A program made the position numbers and the translations under genes. The notes beneath the pieces are model-generated. The model was not told where the DNA came from. It saw nothing but the letters and a program-made list of their open reading frames with translations, and ran no database searches. DNA of 64,000 bases from Actinomyces oris (GTDB lineage Bacteria > Actinomycetota > Actinomycetes > Actinomycetales > Actinomycetaceae), in the NCBI RefSeq assembly GCF_001553935.1, contig NZ_CP014232.1, positions 620,001-684,000 of the forward strand. The letters run 5' to 3'. This document shows positions 62,636-64,000 of this stretch, one piece after another (within the stretch, counting starts at the first letter, position 1; each line of letters starts with the position of its first letter).

Positions 62636-63781
62636 TCAGTGCAGGAGCGCGGCGGCCAGCAGGACCACGGGCACGAATCCGGCCGTCGTCAGCAGGACGG
62701 CATCCCGGGCTAGGTCCTTGGCCGCCCCGTAGCGCGAGGCGTACATGAAGACGTTCTGCGCCGTGGGCAGGGCGGCGGTGACGACCGGGGCGAGCAGCTG
62801 GCCTCCGCTGAGTCCCGCCGCCAGTCCGACGACGACGGCCAGCCCCGGCATGACGGCGAGCTTCCAGCCCACCGCCAGCCACAAGTCCCTGCGCCGGCCC
62901 GCGCCGCGCTGGGACGTCGACCTCGCCCCGTGCGCCGGCTCTTCCTCCACCCGGGGTGGTCGGCCTCCCGCGGTGTTGATCTCGTGCGCCTCCGATCCGG
63001 CCTCCGCCGCCAGCGGCTCCTGACTCTGGCGGGCAGACTGGGGCGACTGCACCGTCCGGGCCGGCGAGCCCTGTAGGGACGGGGCGGCCTCCTCCGGCAC
63101 GAAGTTGCGCAGGGGCCGGGGCGCCCCGGCCAGGCTCATCCCCAGAGCCAGCATCATGAGCGGCACCGCGACGCGCCCGAGCATCTCCAGGCCCTGGGCC
63201 GGATAGCCGCCTCCCCACTCCTTGAGGTCCACCCCTCCCAGGTTCGCCGCGGTCCCGGCCACGACTCCCCACAGCAGCGGGTTGCGCAGCGGAACGGTCA
63301 GGGTCGCCAGGCGAGACGGGTTGCCGCGGCGGGTGACGGCGTCGAGCACGGTGAAGGTGGCCGGGGTGAGCACGAGGAGCTGGAGCAGAAGGATCGGGGC
63401 GATCGTGGCCGCATCCCCCAGGACGAGGACGGCCACCGGGATCCCCAGGTTCGCGGCATTGACGTAGCCGGAGGCGAGCGCACCGATGGTGGCCTCGGCG
63501 GTGGGGCGGCGCAGCACGAGGCGGTGGAGGCACCAGGCCGAGACGATGGCCGTGAGCTCGGCGGCCACGGCCACTGCGGTGGAGCGGGAGAGGACCGCCG
63601 TCAGGTCGGCGCGGCTCAGCGTGGTCACGAGGAGGGCCGGGGTGGCGGCGAAGAAGCAGACGCGGGTGAGGACCCCGTCGGCGTCAGCGGGCACGGCGCG
63701 GGTGCGCACCAGCAGCCAACCGATGGCGATGACCGCACCGAAGACCGCCAGTCCCGCCACCACATCGGCCATCACCGCCAC
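62636..63781 (-). CDS. AEC-family transporter
   Basis: 381 residues with about ten membrane helices. GWLLVRTRAVPADADGVLTR near the start, GYVNAANLGIPVAVLVLGDA, MMLALGMSLAG and ALPTAQNVFMYASRYG are typical of auxin-efflux-carrier-type permeases for organic anions. A hydrophilic loop of about 85 residues (about 215-300, Ser/Ala/Glu/Arg-rich) is inserted in the middle. Substrate unknown. Confidence 0.9.
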   Translation of the reverse strand: MAVMADVVAGLAVFGAVIAIGWLLVRTRAVPADADGVLTRVCFFAATPALLVTTLSRADLTAVLSRSTAVAVAAELTAIVSAWCLHRLVLRRPTAEATIGALASGYVNAANLGIPVAVLVLGDAATIAPILLLQLLVLTPATFTVLDAVTRRGNPSRLATLTVPLRNPLLWGVVAGTAANLGGVDLKEWGGGYPAQGLEMLGRVAVPLMMLALGMSLAGAPRPLRNFVPEEAAPSLQGSPARTVQSPQSARQSQEPLAAEAGSEAHEINTAGGRPPRVEEEPAHGARSTSQRGAGRRRDLWLAVGWKLAVMPGLAVVVGLAAGLSGGQLLAPVVTAALPTAQNVFMYASRYGAAKDLARDAVLLTTAGFVPVVLLAAALLH

Positions 63782-63818
63782 CTCTCATCGACCGGACGGG
63801 TCGCAGGCCCGGTCTCGC

Positions 63819-63894
63819 GTTCGTAGGGTAGTCCGCGCGGTCGTACCCTCTACCCCTCGAACGCGCGACCTAAGGTACGACCTCGCGGGCAGGG
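63819..63894. repeat. Intergenic hairpin repeat, copy 2
   Basis: Shares GTTCGT-GGG-AGTCCGCGCG, CGAACGCGCG and ACGAC--CGCGGG in the same order as copy 1, with several substitutions. The stem CGCGCG-TCG / CGA-CGCGCG is less perfect. Confidence 0.5.
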
Positions 63895-63965
63895 CTGCGA
63901 CGGGGCCCGACAACGACGAAGCCGGCAGTACGACTTCGCCGGTGCTGGGCCTTGGCGGGCGCCCC

Positions 63966-64000
63966 TCAGCCGACCGGCTCGAGATCCACCCAGGTGCCGA
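63966..64000 (-). CDS. C-terminal end of an unidentified gene
   Basis: The minus strand enters the window reading GTWVDLEPVG and a TGA stop at 63968-63966. A hairpin-rich stretch follows. The identity cannot be decided from ten residues. Confidence 0.35.
   Translation of the reverse strand, partial: GTWVDLEPVG

Overview
The window is high-GC actinobacterial DNA, most likely from an oral Actinomyces of the oris/naeslundii/viscosus group. The evidence is a 901-residue secreted, wall-anchored sialidase (nanH), LPxTG-type and NlpC/P60 envelope proteins, Asp23/AmaP envelope-stress genes, and the conserved actinobacterial order ppa / dacB / zincin metalloprotease / hpt / ftsH / folE. The species is inferred from gene content, not proven.

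Layout. 1-3.5 kb: 3' part of an AAA ATPase gene, then folE and ftsH on the minus strand. 3.7-23.9 kb: a CRISPR-Cas island placed between ftsH and hpt, which are usually neighbours. It holds cas6, five arrays that share one 37-bp repeat and one leader, a decayed reverse transcriptase-Cas1 fusion gene, a minus-strand effector operon, an unidentified membrane protein and an IS481-family insertion sequence. 24-37.7 kb: an LPxTG NlpC-like protein, hpt, zincin, dacB, ppa, an NlpC/P60 hydrolase, metY-metX and nanH. 37.8-46.9 kb: a low-constraint islet with YefM-YoeB, a partial second YefM, an orphan HigA, HipBA, a wrecked toxin-antitoxin pair, a frameshifted cation/proton antiporter, a decayed nuclease-like gene and AT-rich genes of unknown function. 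47-64 kb: core genes (ychF, esterase, rmuC), a nine-gene Asp23/AmaP/ECF sigma cluster, a permease, ispH, xseA, xseB, a PfkB kinase and an AEC transporter.

The most interesting system is the operon at 18385-8506. Its order is TIR-SAVED, Cas10 (GGDD, no HD domain), Cas7-Cas5 (Csx10) fusion, double-Cas7 fusion, Csx19-like protein, and a Cas7 with an insertion. Most genes overlap by ATGA. This composition resembles the fused-subunit type III-D variant (III-Dv/III-D2). The predicted path is: a crRNA made by Cas6 lets the complex bind foreign RNA, the Cas10 palm makes a cyclic oligoadenylate, the SAVED domain senses it, and the TIR domain destroys NAD+. The only adaptation gene present, RT-cas1, is broken, so the arrays now look unable to grow from this locus.

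Two features suggest repeated rearrangement of the island. The leader unit has been copied five times, and cas10 changes base composition abruptly just before its GGDD motif. Outside the island, a 120-bp inverted-repeat element occurs twice in intergenic DNA (37.8 and 61.2 kb).
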